Of a DNA stretch of 64,000 nucleotides, positions 43,366-53,778 are shown piece after piece (the first letter of the stretch is position 1; each line of letters starts with the position of its first letter). The stretch spans positions 186,001 to 250,000 of the forward strand of contig NC_016534.1 of NCBI RefSeq assembly GCF_000236905.1. Reading direction: 5' to 3'. The notes under the pieces were generated by a model that saw nothing but the letters and a program-made list of their open reading frames with translations, was not told where the DNA came from and did not search any database. Source of the stretch: Tetrapisispora phaffii CBS 4417. Lineage: Eukaryota > Ascomycota > Saccharomycetes > Saccharomycetales > Saccharomycetaceae. Position numbers and translations under genes: made by a program.

Positions 43366-44487
43366 AACTGTGACTATACATGAAGCACATGAAAGATCAA
43401 ATCATCTTCCTGTAGATGTCATAGTTCACAATATTGAAAATAATGCTTTTTCAGATGTTAACAAAATCACTTAAAAAAATCAGAGCTGATCAATTTTTAC
43501 TGTGAGCAATGTGCTCAAGCAAAAATGAAACAGCATGATCATATCAAGGACTCCATGAATAAACACTACGAACAAATGCAACCAGGACAATCCTGGAGCT
43601 TAGATATTCGTGGTCCTTTAGGAAAGAACCTTGCAAAAGTTGATAACTACTTATTATTGATGGTAGATAATGTTTCAAGATTTTTACTAGTATCCACACA
43701 TACGAATAAAAATAAAGAAACCATTTCTCTGCAAATCAAAAATAATATACAGTACATCGAAAAGCAATATGATCGAATTGTAAAAGAGCTTATTGTTGAT
43801 AGAGGATCTGAATTTACTAATGATTCTCTAAAAACATATGTATCGGAGAAAGGTATTAAATTAATGCTTACCGATACAAACGACCATGCTTCCAACGCTC
43901 GTGCAGAAAGATTCATTGGTATTATGAACAATGATATTAGAACATTAATGCATAACAGTGATCTTCCTTGGGCACTCTGGAAATATGCAGCTCTTGCAGC
44001 TGCTAGAATCAGGAATTTGTTCATGACTAAGAAGTTAAATTGTAGTCCAATGACCACATTATCAGGAAAGAATGAACAAATTCGATTTAATTCCTTCTTA
44101 CCGTTCGGTGCGCATGCGTTCGTAAAAAATCAAACAAACAACAAGTTAACCAATCAAGGTATACCAGCCATAACCTTGTGTAAGGATCCAAATTCCTTTG
44201 GTTACTTGTTCTATCTACCACAAACTCGAAAAGTCATTAGTACTATGAGTTATATATTGGCTAATTCTGAAGTAAACGGTGATTTCATAGATCCAAATAA
44301 GGTCTTAAGTGAAATCGTTCCTGATAACGATGACACAAATGAAGTCACATCAGAAGATGCTCTTGAAATTGAGGCTGAACCCAGTAATGCTGATGACATT
44401 ACTATTATCAAGGGATTGAAAATGACACTCAGTATAAAATTCCGCCCAATATTCAAGAAGACACTGTCTATGGTCTGGATACTATAA
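43366..44487 (+). pseudogene. Integrase region of the Ty4-like element
   Basis: The HHCC zinc-binding part is spread over broken frames: HEAHERSNH is read just after 43380 in one frame, then a TAA near 43471, and CEQCAQAK in another near 43502. The catalytic core is open from 43525: first Asp in SWSLDIRGP, second Asp in IVDRGSEF, and Glu in ARAERF exactly 35 residues after the second Asp (D,D35E). The frame drifts again near 44420, where an alternative reading gives the better acidic continuation. Integration function is lost unless these breaks are sequencing errors. Confidence 0.85.
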
Positions 44488-44493
44488 ATATTC

Positions 44494-46602
44494 ATGACAA
44501 CCAAAAGGTTTCTGACCACACTCGCTCGTCGACCGCCGATGAGGAGGTCAAAGAACCTACATTGGAACAGGACACCTACGAATACTTCAGACAACCATTC
44601 TGTCCACGAAGCTCATATGTCTACTTTACCAAAGGACACTGCTACTGCAACTTCACATATTGATATTTTGCCAGACAGTGTCGCAGAAAGTGAGCCCGTT
44701 AAAAATGTCTCTGATCAAGAGCTGCTGTTAATCAACCGTTTCGATAATAAGAATTCGGACAAGTTTCCCAGCACCGAAGCCATGAAACAGAGAAGGACAA
44801 AGCTGTTTCTCAAAGAATTTGCTTCAATCACTAGACGTCCATTAAAGTCTCGGAAACGTGAACTTACCACCTTGGATCTTGAGGAATTTGAAGCAGCGGA
44901 GGAACAGAAGAAAAAAATCAAGTTACGTTCTGTACAAGCAGTCAATAAAATTAGAACTTTATATTTTAAGACTGCTATCACCAATAATACAGACGTTCGA
45001 GAACGAAAACTCTTTTCGGAAGCATTTGAGAAAGAACTACAAAATCTTTTGAAGATGCAAGTTTTTGACACATCAATCTCCATTCCTAGAAATCAAGTCC
45101 CAGCTAACCGAATTATACCTCTTCAGACTATATTTACGGTGAAGCGTGATGGGACTCATAAAGCTCGTATTGTTTGCCGAGGGGACAAACAAACGGAAGC
45201 CACCTACAGTAACTATCATACAGATCTTCTTCAAATTGATACTTTGAAATTGTTCCTGATGATAGCCAATAACCGTAAGATGTGGATACAGACTTTAGAT
45301 ATAAATCATGCATTTTTGTATGCTGATTTACGGGAGGAGATATATGTTCCACTTCCACACGATAGGAGATTTGTGACACCGTTAAAAAAGGCACTTTACG
45401 GTTTAAAACAAAGTCCTAAGGAATGGAATGAGCATCTAAAAAAATTCCTGAACAGTATTGATCTGGATGACTCCAGACATACGCCAGGTATATTCAGAAA
45501 TCACGATTATAGCATCATGATAGCTGTATATGTAGATGACTGTGTCATAGCTGCTAAAAGTCAGGAACTTCTAGACGAGTTTGGTTCCACCTTAAGAAAC
45601 AGATTTGAGCTTAAAATTATTGGAAAAATGAATCAAGGCATTCTACGTACAGATGTACTAGGAATGGACCTTGATTATAATATTGATGAAGGTAAAATCA
45701 GCCTATCATTGCAATCTTACATTGAAAGTATTGAAAATGATTGGCTTGATAAAATTAGTCATATTAAAACTACTTCTATTCCACATGTTTCATCCTATGA
45801 ACACAACATCAAAAACATTGATTCTATGGACACTAAAACAAGATCTAAAAAGATCAATGAACTGCAGAAGATAAATGGCGTGATTAACTATATTAGATCT
45901 AGATGTAGATATGATATAGAGTTCGCTGCCAATAAACTGGCCAGGAGTGTGAACTTTCCAGCAGACAACGTTTTTTACATGGCTGATAAACTTATGAACT
46001 ATATTTTCCAAACTAAGTCAGAAAAAATTGTGTTCACAAGAGAAACCACTGATAACCCGGCCATAACTCTGCTATCTGATGCCTCACTGGGTACGGAACA
46101 TGACATGAAGTCCAGAATGGGCATAATGTTATGGTATGGAGAGAACCTCTACAAAGTCATTTCAAGAGCCTCCTCAGCTGTCAGAAACTCATCTACTGAA
46201 GCTGAACTGGACGCTATCTATGAAGGATCTAAAGAGGCATATTATCTAAAAAAGATTTTAGAAGAAATGAACCTACAAAAAGATCCAACTGTCATTTCCA
46301 TTACAGACAGCAAACCTAGTATTCAATATCTAAAGAACAATTATAACTCCAACAGAAGAGATAGATTCCTGGATTTGAAACTAGCTAAACTCGAAGAACG
46401 GATACGAGCAGATGACTTACTAATATATAAAATTGCTGGCACTGATAACATTGCTGATGTTTTAACCAAACCGGTTAGTTGTGAAGACTTTAAGAAACTA
46501 AGATCTTCGATGCAAAACAAACTGACTCCCAAAGATATTCTTACGATAACTGACCCAGGAGAATTTCATAGTCCATCAAGTTCTATATCGACAATCAGTT
46601 AA
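44494..46602 (+). pseudogene. Reverse transcriptase-RNase H region of the Ty4-like element
   Basis: A 702-codon frame. The reverse transcriptase includes QTLDINHAFLYADL (first catalytic Asp) and YVDD at residues 346-349. RNase H includes LLSDAS near 529, SSTEAELDAIYEG and ITDSKPS, the expected acidic residues. The domain set is complete and the frame is intact, but it is disconnected from the integrase frame at about 44420-44600, so it would not be made as part of a polyprotein. Confidence 0.9.
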
Positions 46603-46634
46603 AAAGATTATTGAAATATGTCTTTACGGGGGTG

Positions 46635-47040
46635 TGTCAGAATTATTGTAGTGTATGTGACAGAACTAAGTGTTTATGACACTTTGAGTCCAGAACTAAT
46701 AGATCACTTACTAATGGAAAGAAGGTCTAGAACAATCTTCCAAGTGGTTGGTGAAAATTTCTCACTACAATGTAAATGGCTACGCGATAAACACAGATGT
46801 ACAATACAGCACTAAAGATCTTAGGAGGATGAATGAACATGTGTACGTGTTCATTCAACTGTCAGTTCAACTCATATATAAGGAGGACTTCTAACTCTAT
46901 ATAGAATAGTTTAAATACACTAATAAAGGACCAATCGATTATTTAACTATAAAGAAGATGGACTATACTAGAGCAACTGAAGTGGCTAATGACACTAACT
47001 TAGATGTTGGAACTACCCAACATAAGCTTGTTTCTCCACA
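46635..47040 (+). repeat. 3' LTR, family B
   Basis: 406 bp from TGTCAG to CTCCACA. It has the undisturbed gag start (ATG GAC TAT ACT AGA GCA ACT GAA), in contrast to the 5' LTR. About seven differences from the 5' LTR (two of them one-base indels) indicate a fairly recent insertion. Confidence 0.92.
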
Positions 47041-47180
47041 AGTCTGCCGTACGTGCTCAATTCGACAACATCGTCTAGTTGGACAGAACGGCAGATTGAA
47101 ATATTATGTATATATAAACCCCGGTAATCAATAGTGAATAATTCATTGATCCAGGTCCAAGAGACTAGAGAGATTAATGT
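47041..47180 (+). mobile_element. LTR family A fragment next to the Ty 3' LTR
   Basis: Matches the middle to 3' portion of family A (AGTCTGCCGTACG through TATATAAACCCCGG to GAGAGATTAAT) and runs into the assembly gap. The palindrome is mutated here (GACAACATCGTC). Confidence 0.82.
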
Positions 47181-47380
47181 NNNNNNNNNNNNNNNNNNNN
47201 NNNNNNNNNNNNNNNNNNNNNNNNNNNNNNNNNNNNNNNNNNNNNNNNNNNNNNNNNNNNNNNNNNNNNNNNNNNNNNNNNNNNNNNNNNNNNNNNNNNN
47301 NNNNNNNNNNNNNNNNNNNNNNNNNNNNNNNNNNNNNNNNNNNNNNNNNNNNNNNNNNNNNNNNNNNNNNNNNNNNNNNN
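47181..47380. other. Assembly gap of 200 N
   Basis: Exactly 200 N inside the LTR nest. The true length and content are unknown; any frame drawn across it is meaningless. Confidence 0.99.
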
Positions 47381-47635
47381 ACTATATTAGAATAGTTTAA
47401 ATTAATACACTAATAAAGGACCAATACGATATTTAACTATAAAGAAGATGGACTATACTAGAGCAACTGAAGTGGCTAATGACACTAACTTAGATGTTGG
47501 AACTAACCAACATAAGCTTGTTTCTCCACAGATTGAAATATTATGTATATATAAACCCCGGTAATCAATAGTAAATAATTCATTGATCCAGGTCCAAGAG
47601 ACTAGAGAGATTACTCTAATTATAGTGTTGGAAAT
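47381..47635 (+). mobile_element. Family B LTR 3' end (47381-47530) followed by family A LTR 3' part (47531-47635)
   Basis: The last 150 bp of a B LTR, ending TTTCTCCACA, are followed directly by GATTGAAATATTATG and the rest of an A LTR. This is the same B-into-A junction as at 41771/41772. Confidence 0.82.
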
Positions 47636-47884
47636 GAGACTGGTCGTATAAGTGACTATACGATACCAGATATTACCTCTTTAGGAGATTATTGTTGCAA
47701 ACCTGAAACAATAGTGCCTGCAAGAATGTAATAGCAGAATTCCTAATGCATAAATAGTACTGTAGAACCATCAGCCTGCCGTACGTGTTCAACTCGACGA
47801 CATCGTCTCGTTGGACAGAACGGTGGATTGAAATATTATGTATATATAAACCCCGGTAATCAATAGTAAATAATTCATTGATCC
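47636..47884 (+). mobile_element. LTR family A, truncated at its 3' end
   Basis: Starts TGTTGGAAATGAG and follows family A through TATATAAACCCCGG to TTCATTGATCC, where a minus-strand B LTR cuts it off. Confidence 0.85.
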
Positions 47885-48290
47885 TGTGGAGTAACAAGCT
47901 TATGTTGGGTAGTTCCAACATCTAAGTTAGTGTCATTAGCCACTTCAGTTGCTCTAGTATAGTCCATCTTCTTTATAGTTAAATAATCGATTGATCTTTT
48001 ATTAGTGTAATTAAACTATTCTATATAGAGTTAGATGCCCTCCTTATATATGAGTTAATCTGACAGTTGAATGAACATGCGCACGTGTTCATTCATCCTC
48101 CTAGGCTCTTTAGTGCTGTATTGTACATCTGTGTTTATCACGTAGCCATTTACATTGTAGTGAGAAATTTTCACCTACCACTTGAAAGATTGTTCTAGAC
48201 CTTCTTTCCATTAGTAAGTGATCTATTAGTTCTGGACTCAAAGTGTCATAAACACTTAGTTCTGTCACATACACTACAATAATTCTGACA
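47885..48290 (-). mobile_element. Solo LTR, family B (406 bp)
   Basis: Complete on the minus strand, from TGTCAG (48290) to the reverse of TGTGGAGTAAC (47885). Nearly identical to the Ty LTRs, with small differences. Flanks GATCC and GTAAA do not match, and the sequence on its right is not family A, so a deletion or recombination has occurred after insertion. Confidence 0.9.
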
Positions 48291-48633
48291 GTAAACGGGG
48301 AAAGTAATCTCAAAATAATAATTTTAGCATAATAAAAAATATGAGCACATCTATTGATCAGATTGAGCATTATTAAATTTTTTTAAAAATAAAGTATTTA
48401 TTGATCGGTCATTAAAAAGTCGTTATATATCATAAATTAATAGTAATTGTTTGAAATTATTATGGAGAAGGAATGGTAAAAAAGGACACCAATATATTCA
48501 CCAAACCATTCTATAAAGGGAAGCTTCATGAATGTTTAATAAAACTGTTTTCCTAATTGATAAACATTTGAAAATAGATATAAATTTCATTCTCGTGTCG
48601 ACTGCTTCTTCTATTTTATTCCTAAAGTATGAT
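48291..48633. other. Intergenic region LTR to ROG3
   Basis: 343 bp AT-rich DNA, 3' side of ROG3; no feature seen. Confidence 0.5.
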
Positions 48634-50946
48634 TTAATGGATTTCTGTGTTGGATGAAACCATCGAATCAGAATTATAAAGAGATTGTTCATTTATTATA
48701 TTGAATGGCCTTCTACTTTTCTTAACATCTTTAAGTTGAGTGCTATTTGACCTTAGTAAAGAAAACGGAGGACTTTTCCTTTGGTTACGATGAAACATTA
48801 AGTTTGTGTAAGACTCAGACTTAATTTTAGCACTTTTAGGAGATTCGATTGGAATTGAACTGCTAGCATCTTGAATTGGATAAATTGGCGGCAATTCCAT
48901 ACCGATTGAAGTGATTTTCATTGCAGTATCGTACGTCGGTACCTTATTCATTTCTTGCGGTTTCCAATTAGAAGGCGGAGAAGCATCCAAGTCGACCATA
49001 TCTGGTCTGATCAGTGACTTTGAACTCTGAATATTTTGATTGATATCAACAGGTTGAACATTTTTAATATTATTAAGAAAGTTACAGCTATAACTTGAGG
49101 AAAATGGATTAGTTGGAAGGAAGTTACTGCTAATATCCGTGGATGATTCGGCGTTTTTAATTAATGGAGATGCAACCTTTGTGTTATTATTTGATCCCTG
49201 GATTAATTCGTCCAAACCTTCACTATTTATTTGAGATTTTCCAGTTTGCAAAAAGGCTGATGAATAGAAATTATTATCACTTGGACGTTCTAGTTCAGTT
49301 TTTAAGAAATTCATATTCTGCAAATGCATAGGTGAGAAACTGTGTTCAAGCGTATGATTTGATAAAAACGAGGCTCCCCTAGATCTAGATATCGGAGAAT
49401 GCATTCCTGAGGTCATTGGAGTATTTACGCCTGATGACTCTGGAGAATAGACTGGATCATACATATATCTCTCGTACTTTGGAGGAACCATCAATTCTGC
49501 TCTAGGCGTTAGATTACCGTTGCTCACTACCGAATGATCATCTATACCGGACATATCTGCGACATTGACTCCTGATGTTGCCCTACTGAATATCACAGCG
49601 CTTTCATTATCGTTAACCTTCTTATGTTTTTCATAGTATAAATTATCCAATCCGCTTGATGAATATGTGTTAATCAATTTATCTTTATGATCAGTTATCC
49701 AATCGGGTTCTGTACTTTTGACTGTAACAGCAATGAAAGGTGACAAAAATATTTGCACAGGTAAAGATGCACGTAATTGAGAAACATGGCAGTCTGGGTT
49801 AATCAAATAAATAACAAATTTTAACTTATGACGAACTTTAATGTTTTTCATAACAGTGCAATCTTGACAACAGTTCAACAAGTTTGGAGGAATTTTCAAA
49901 GCAGATTGAACTTCCCATATATCTTGAAAATTCATATACTCAGTATCCAGATCATCAGAGCCATCACTAGCACTGTTTACCGAAGCAGCTATGTGGTTAA
50001 GAGGATCTTTTAACTTTATTCTGCATACTTCCCTTTCCTGGTTATGTATATTACCATAATGTCCACAATATTGGGAATTTTCTATAAGAACCACTTTCAC
50101 TTGGCCAAGTTTTAAATTTTTAAGCAAAGGTACTATAGATATAGAAATAGGAATGGTAGACCCTATTGCCACTGTTTTTGTCGGGATTGAAATTGAATAT
50201 TCCACTTTTTCGGGCCAAGTATTGTCGACAGCTACTGTTTCTGATAATTCTGCTGTATCGGGTGAAACTGTTCTAATGACCCTTAAGTGTTTCTCCGTTA
50301 TAATATCAGGATCATTTTTAGTTCTCTCTAATGTTGCTGTTAACTTGTATATCACATTCGCATTTGTTAAACTTTCAACACTTTCTGTCAAGGATCCTGG
50401 TAAAATAGCACTAAAGGGAAACTCATAATTTCCCTTCACTAAAGTGATATGCTTAGTGGCTGCGTCAGTTCTGTGTGAAGAGCCAATTGGATTGAATATA
50501 TCAGTTGAACTATTTACACCTTGTAATTTATTTCTGGCGAAAGCGCTCACTAATGAGGTAGATGATTTAGCCTTTTGCCTCAATATACGCCTTTTATCAA
50601 TAATCGGATCCGCTACTGAATTATCAAATTGTAAATTACCCAAACATGAATCGATGTCAACATCATCCCAAGAGTGTTCAAAAATTCTCTTTTTAAACCT
50701 AGAGTAATTATCATTCGTCTTTGAAGTCGGCTCCTCGAATATTTTCATATTGATGTCACCGACCAACTTAATCTTCAATTTCTTAATCTGAACAGGTTCT
50801 GATAAGGAAAGTACAATAGTACCAGCTAACAGCACCGATGGGGCTTCATCAGGTGATCCCTTAATGACAAGAACATCCTCTTCCAAGTTATTCAATCTGA
50901 TATCAAACAAAACAGGATCTCGACAATAATTTCTCATTATGTCCAT
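48634..50946 (-). CDS. ROG3: Alpha-arrestin Rog3/Rod1-like, Rsp5 adaptor
   Basis: Arrestin-related trafficking adaptor that brings the Rsp5 ubiquitin ligase to plasma-membrane transporters and receptors; yeast Rod1 and Rog3 act in glucose-controlled endocytosis. The protein has 770 residues (733 for S. cerevisiae Rog3, 837 for Rod1). The arrestin fold spans about 12-430: PVLFDIRLNNLEEDV, then GNYEFPFSAILPGSL near 168 and VRHKLKFVIYLINPDCHVSQLRA near 375. Two PPxY-type Rsp5-binding motifs follow: PPKY near 485 and PPIY near 700. The long tail is Ser-rich. Pairing with ATG18 (YFR021W-YFR022W) supports ROG3. The pair is inverted relative to IOC3-AIP5. Confidence 0.92.
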   Translation of the reverse strand: MDIMRNYCRDPVLFDIRLNNLEEDVLVIKGSPDEAPSVLLAGTIVLSLSEPVQIKKLKIKLVGDINMKIFEEPTSKTNDNYSRFKKRIFEHSWDDVDIDSCLGNLQFDNSVADPIIDKRRILRQKAKSSTSLVSAFARNKLQGVNSSTDIFNPIGSSHRTDAATKHITLVKGNYEFPFSAILPGSLTESVESLTNANVIYKLTATLERTKNDPDIITEKHLRVIRTVSPDTAELSETVAVDNTWPEKVEYSISIPTKTVAIGSTIPISISIVPLLKNLKLGQVKVVLIENSQYCGHYGNIHNQEREVCRIKLKDPLNHIAASVNSASDGSDDLDTEYMNFQDIWEVQSALKIPPNLLNCCQDCTVMKNIKVRHKLKFVIYLINPDCHVSQLRASLPVQIFLSPFIAVTVKSTEPDWITDHKDKLINTYSSSGLDNLYYEKHKKVNDNESAVIFSRATSGVNVADMSGIDDHSVVSNGNLTPRAELMVPPKYERYMYDPVYSPESSGVNTPMTSGMHSPISRSRGASFLSNHTLEHSFSPMHLQNMNFLKTELERPSDNNFYSSAFLQTGKSQINSEGLDELIQGSNNNTKVASPLIKNAESSTDISSNFLPTNPFSSSYSCNFLNNIKNVQPVDINQNIQSSKSLIRPDMVDLDASPPSNWKPQEMNKVPTYDTAMKITSIGMELPPIYPIQDASSSIPIESPKSAKIKSESYTNLMFHRNQRKSPPFSLLRSNSTQLKDVKKSRRPFNIINEQSLYNSDSMVSSNTEIH

Positions 50947-52056
50947 ATATATTTTTCAATATTTTATATCGAACAATTGCGTGTAGTATATGTTCGTATA
51001 TGTCGTATATTTTTGTCGTTGACTCTAAATAATCCAATGTTGCGTAAATTTCTACCTACTTTTTTTCTTCACAATAATATACCTATATATATCTATTCGT
51101 TTTCTTAGGCACTATGGTTAATCTTGTGTTGTTGACACCGTCTGATCGACCAAAGAACCGATAATTGAAAGATATAAAATAGTAAGGAGAGAAGGAAACC
51201 ATCTGTTGAAAAGCTTCATATATATATAAATAGTTCATCTTGAAAAAAAGAAACTATTTTTAATTGATGTCTCGAACTCGAATTCGACCTTTGTCGAGAA
51301 ACAGCACATTTTAGGTAAAAAAAAAGAAATGGAAAGGATATAAGCGCAGAAACAAACGTAGGCCAGAACTAGTCCGGGGAAAGATATCAACCCCACCCCC
51401 AGCCACCTCATACCTGGCACGCAGACTGACCGTGCAGTAACATCTGTTTCTGCGCCGGTCTCTGAAAAAAAATCAAGAGTGCAAAAATGCAATATTTATT
51501 TCTGCGGGGTCGTGCACTGTCATCTGGGGAGGACCCATTTGGGAAAATGTGGGGAATTATTGGTTTGTGCGGGATATTCTGACAAAAACGTGCTGTACCG
51601 TGAAAAACAGGCGGAGAAAAGGAGCGTACGGAACTACGACAGGAAAACAAAGAAATGGGACTGCCTGTGCGGCTCTGTCTGGACATTTGTGCCAAAACGC
51701 CTTCTCCCGTTTCTTTTATTTCCCAAAATGGAAAAGCAGATATACTGTCATAAGCACAAGTGTCGTTGCCAGACATCTAATGACACTAATTGCTACACAG
51801 AGCTGGCATCAAGTTGACAGGAATACCAGGTATATGTTCTTACAGGATGATAACGTTGTAAGCATATCGCTTTGTTCTACGATGGAAAAGGATTTCATGC
51901 GTGGAAAGATACGTTTGTAGCGCCAGGGAAGCTGTTTCCGTTTTTTTATTAATATTATTGACTGATTGTATATCTATATATATTTAGTGTGTAAGTGTAT
52001 AGATGAATGATATGCTTGTGTATGTGTATGTGTAAGTGTGAGTTCATGTGTTTATG
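50947..52056. other. Long ROG3 promoter / ATG18 3' region
   Basis: 1.1 kb. Between about 51260 and 51930 it is visibly richer in G and C than other spacers and holds a cluster of SYGGGG motifs (separate entry). Three overlapping frames of 85-125 codons cover it but look non-protein. From about 51960 to 52050 it turns into TG/TA-rich low-complexity DNA. Confidence 0.5.
51374..51554. promoter_or_regulatory. Cluster of Mig1-type GC boxes upstream of ROG3
   Basis: SYGGGG cores occur as CCGGGG 51374-51379, GTGGGG (minus) 51391-51396, CTGGGG (minus) 51397-51402, GCGGGG 51504-51509, CTGGGG 51524-51529 and GTGGGG 51549-51554. The last, AAAATGTGGGG, has the full AT-rich 5' flank of a Mig1 site. They lie 430-610 bp before the ROG3 ATG. 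Glucose repression of ROG3 is an inference. Confidence 0.5.
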
Positions 52057-53778
52057 CTAATCTAATAATAGTGAATATTTTGAGATTAAAATGCAATCTC
52101 CACCCCTCTCTGGGTCTAATATGTAGTTGTAGTAAATACCATCTGATGACAGAACTCGTATCGGAATGGCGGTGATTTTTTTTGGAGAAGTCTGTCCGGT
52201 TGTATAGTTTGAGTAGTTTGCGAGCACTTTTGGATAATTTGATAAATCAAGGGTTATTTCTTCTCCGATTGAAGAAATATACTTGCCAGCATTGATCCTC
52301 ATACTAACGTGTGCCAAACTCTCAGAGCTGGTACTATTTAACTGGTGAGAGGATAAATTGGCGTTGTTCGAACCTATGTAGTTGCTGTAGGTTTCTTTAC
52401 TCTCAATTGGCAATTTGAAACTTGCAAAATGTCTGGAAGATTCTATTATTGATTTAACATCCAATGGGAAGTATTCTCCGAATTTTTTAGCAGCATTTTT
52501 AGAAAACTTTTGTGTAGATTTTCTTATCATTCTACCAACAGTACTTCTGGTGGTGTCGACAAATGGTTCTTTTTTACTTGAATCTGGACTTTTCGGGCTA
52601 GTATTTGTTTCATTTGATAACATGTCTGTTTCATTTGAATTATTATCTAATTCCTCAGATAGTGGTGGACTTGAACTTCTACTAGTGAAATTCTCATTAG
52701 ACGGTGTCAAATTCTCATTATCCATTTTAAAAATATGGACTGTCTTACTGGAGCAAGTCACCGATAAATACTTGCTATCGTTACTGAATATGATAGAATG
52801 AACGTTTGTTGGATACGTACCTCTTCTAAACTGATATAATTTTGCACCAGTCTCGACACTAAACACTCGCACAATTGTTCCCTTTTCAGATGCAGTGGCT
52901 AACAATGTACCTTCATTATTTAGTGCCAATGCTGCAATAGTACCTTTATGTGCCTCTACGACCATTGTTGGTTGTAAAGTTACTAAATTAAACAGTATAA
53001 CATCACCATTTTTTATTATCTTATGAGTATTCTTATTATTAAGGTTATTACTACTCATAAAGAGAGGAGCATCTGGTTCGTTATTATTTGGTTCACTATC
53101 TAAGTTTTGTTGTTCATTACTGCCATTGGCATCTTTCCCTAAACGTCGATTATTATCAGAAGACTGAATATTGTTTCTACTGTTATTGGAAAGTAACACC
53201 ATATTATTAGTTGTTAAATTTGCTTCAATTTCAGAATTTATAATTTTTGGTGGAGATGGATAGGCTAAAAAATCATTATCTAGTGATGTTGATAGAGCAA
53301 TCAAACCTTTATCATTTTCATTATTTTCAATAGTATGTAATAGTCTCATAGTTTTAATATCATAAATATATATCTGTTCTCTTAAAACCACGATCAATCT
53401 AGCTTTATTCATTTTAACGGATAAGATTGCCGTAGGGAAAGTGACTTCACAAATCACAGTATCAGTTTTTGTGTTTAGCATTGTTAATCTTCTTGGAGAT
53501 AGTGCTGGTTGATCTCCCAACCCTACGATTGCTAACAATGAGGTAGAATATAACATTTCTACAATAGCCAAACTACAACCTGTTGGAGATGAAACTGTTG
53601 ATAAATCCATATTTGGATTATCTTGATTAGAAGTAGAATTGAAATTTAGTTTTTTTTGTGAATAAAATTTACCAAATGGATCACAATTATATATCCTAAA
53701 GCCCTCCGTAGTAGCAATTGAAATACAAGAACCATTTTGGTTAAAATTTATGAAATTAATCAATGGTGCATCACTCAT
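52057..53778 (-). CDS. ATG18: Atg18, PROPPIN phosphoinositide-binding autophagy protein
   Basis: Seven-bladed WD40 beta-propeller that binds PI3P and PI(3,5)P2 through the FRRG loop; acts with Atg2 in autophagosome growth and controls vacuole size. The protein has 573 residues (500 in S. cerevisiae). It begins MSDAPLINFINFNQNGSCIS like the yeast protein. GAKLYQFRRGTYPTNVHSI near residue 315 carries FRRG. Asn/Ser-rich loops at about 185-240 and 370-420 account for the extra length. Next to ROG3 as in S. cerevisiae, though the pair lies in reverse relative to IOC3-AIP5. Confidence 0.95.
   Translation of the reverse strand: MSDAPLINFINFNQNGSCISIATTEGFRIYNCDPFGKFYSQKKLNFNSTSNQDNPNMDLSTVSSPTGCSLAIVEMLYSTSLLAIVGLGDQPALSPRRLTMLNTKTDTVICEVTFPTAILSVKMNKARLIVVLREQIYIYDIKTMRLLHTIENNENDKGLIALSTSLDNDFLAYPSPPKIINSEIEANLTTNNMVLLSNNSRNNIQSSDNNRRLGKDANGSNEQQNLDSEPNNNEPDAPLFMSSNNLNNKNTHKIIKNGDVILFNLVTLQPTMVVEAHKGTIAALALNNEGTLLATASEKGTIVRVFSVETGAKLYQFRRGTYPTNVHSIIFSNDSKYLSVTCSSKTVHIFKMDNENLTPSNENFTSRSSSPPLSEELDNNSNETDMLSNETNTSPKSPDSSKKEPFVDTTRSTVGRMIRKSTQKFSKNAAKKFGEYFPLDVKSIIESSRHFASFKLPIESKETYSNYIGSNNANLSSHQLNSTSSESLAHVSMRINAGKYISSIGEEITLDLSNYPKVLANYSNYTTGQTSPKKITAIPIRVLSSDGIYYNYILDPERGGDCILISKYSLLLD

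Larger units (their letters stand above)
41366..47040 (+). mobile_element. Full-length, broken Ty4-like Ty1/copia retrotransposon
   Basis: 5,675 bp with two 406-bp LTRs (41366-41771 and 46635-47040) that differ at about seven positions. The coding order gag, protease, integrase, reverse transcriptase, RNase H is that of Ty1/copia (Pseudoviridae). The reverse transcriptase wording (KKALYGLKQSPKEWN, AVYVDDCVIAA, NIADVLTKPVS) is closest, from memory, to Ty4. A purine tract GGGGGTG directly precedes the 3' LTR. Several frame breaks make the copy inactive as written. No matching target duplication flanks the whole element (GATTG left, AGTCT right), and no tRNA-primer-binding site is recognisable after the 5' LTR. 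Confidence 0.9.

Noticed and set aside
47134..47400. Open frames across the N gap
   Set aside because: They consist almost wholly of undefined residues.
51235..51920. Open frames of 85-123 codons upstream of ROG3
   Set aside because: Low-quality composition, overlap on both strands, and coincidence with a Mig1-site-rich promoter.
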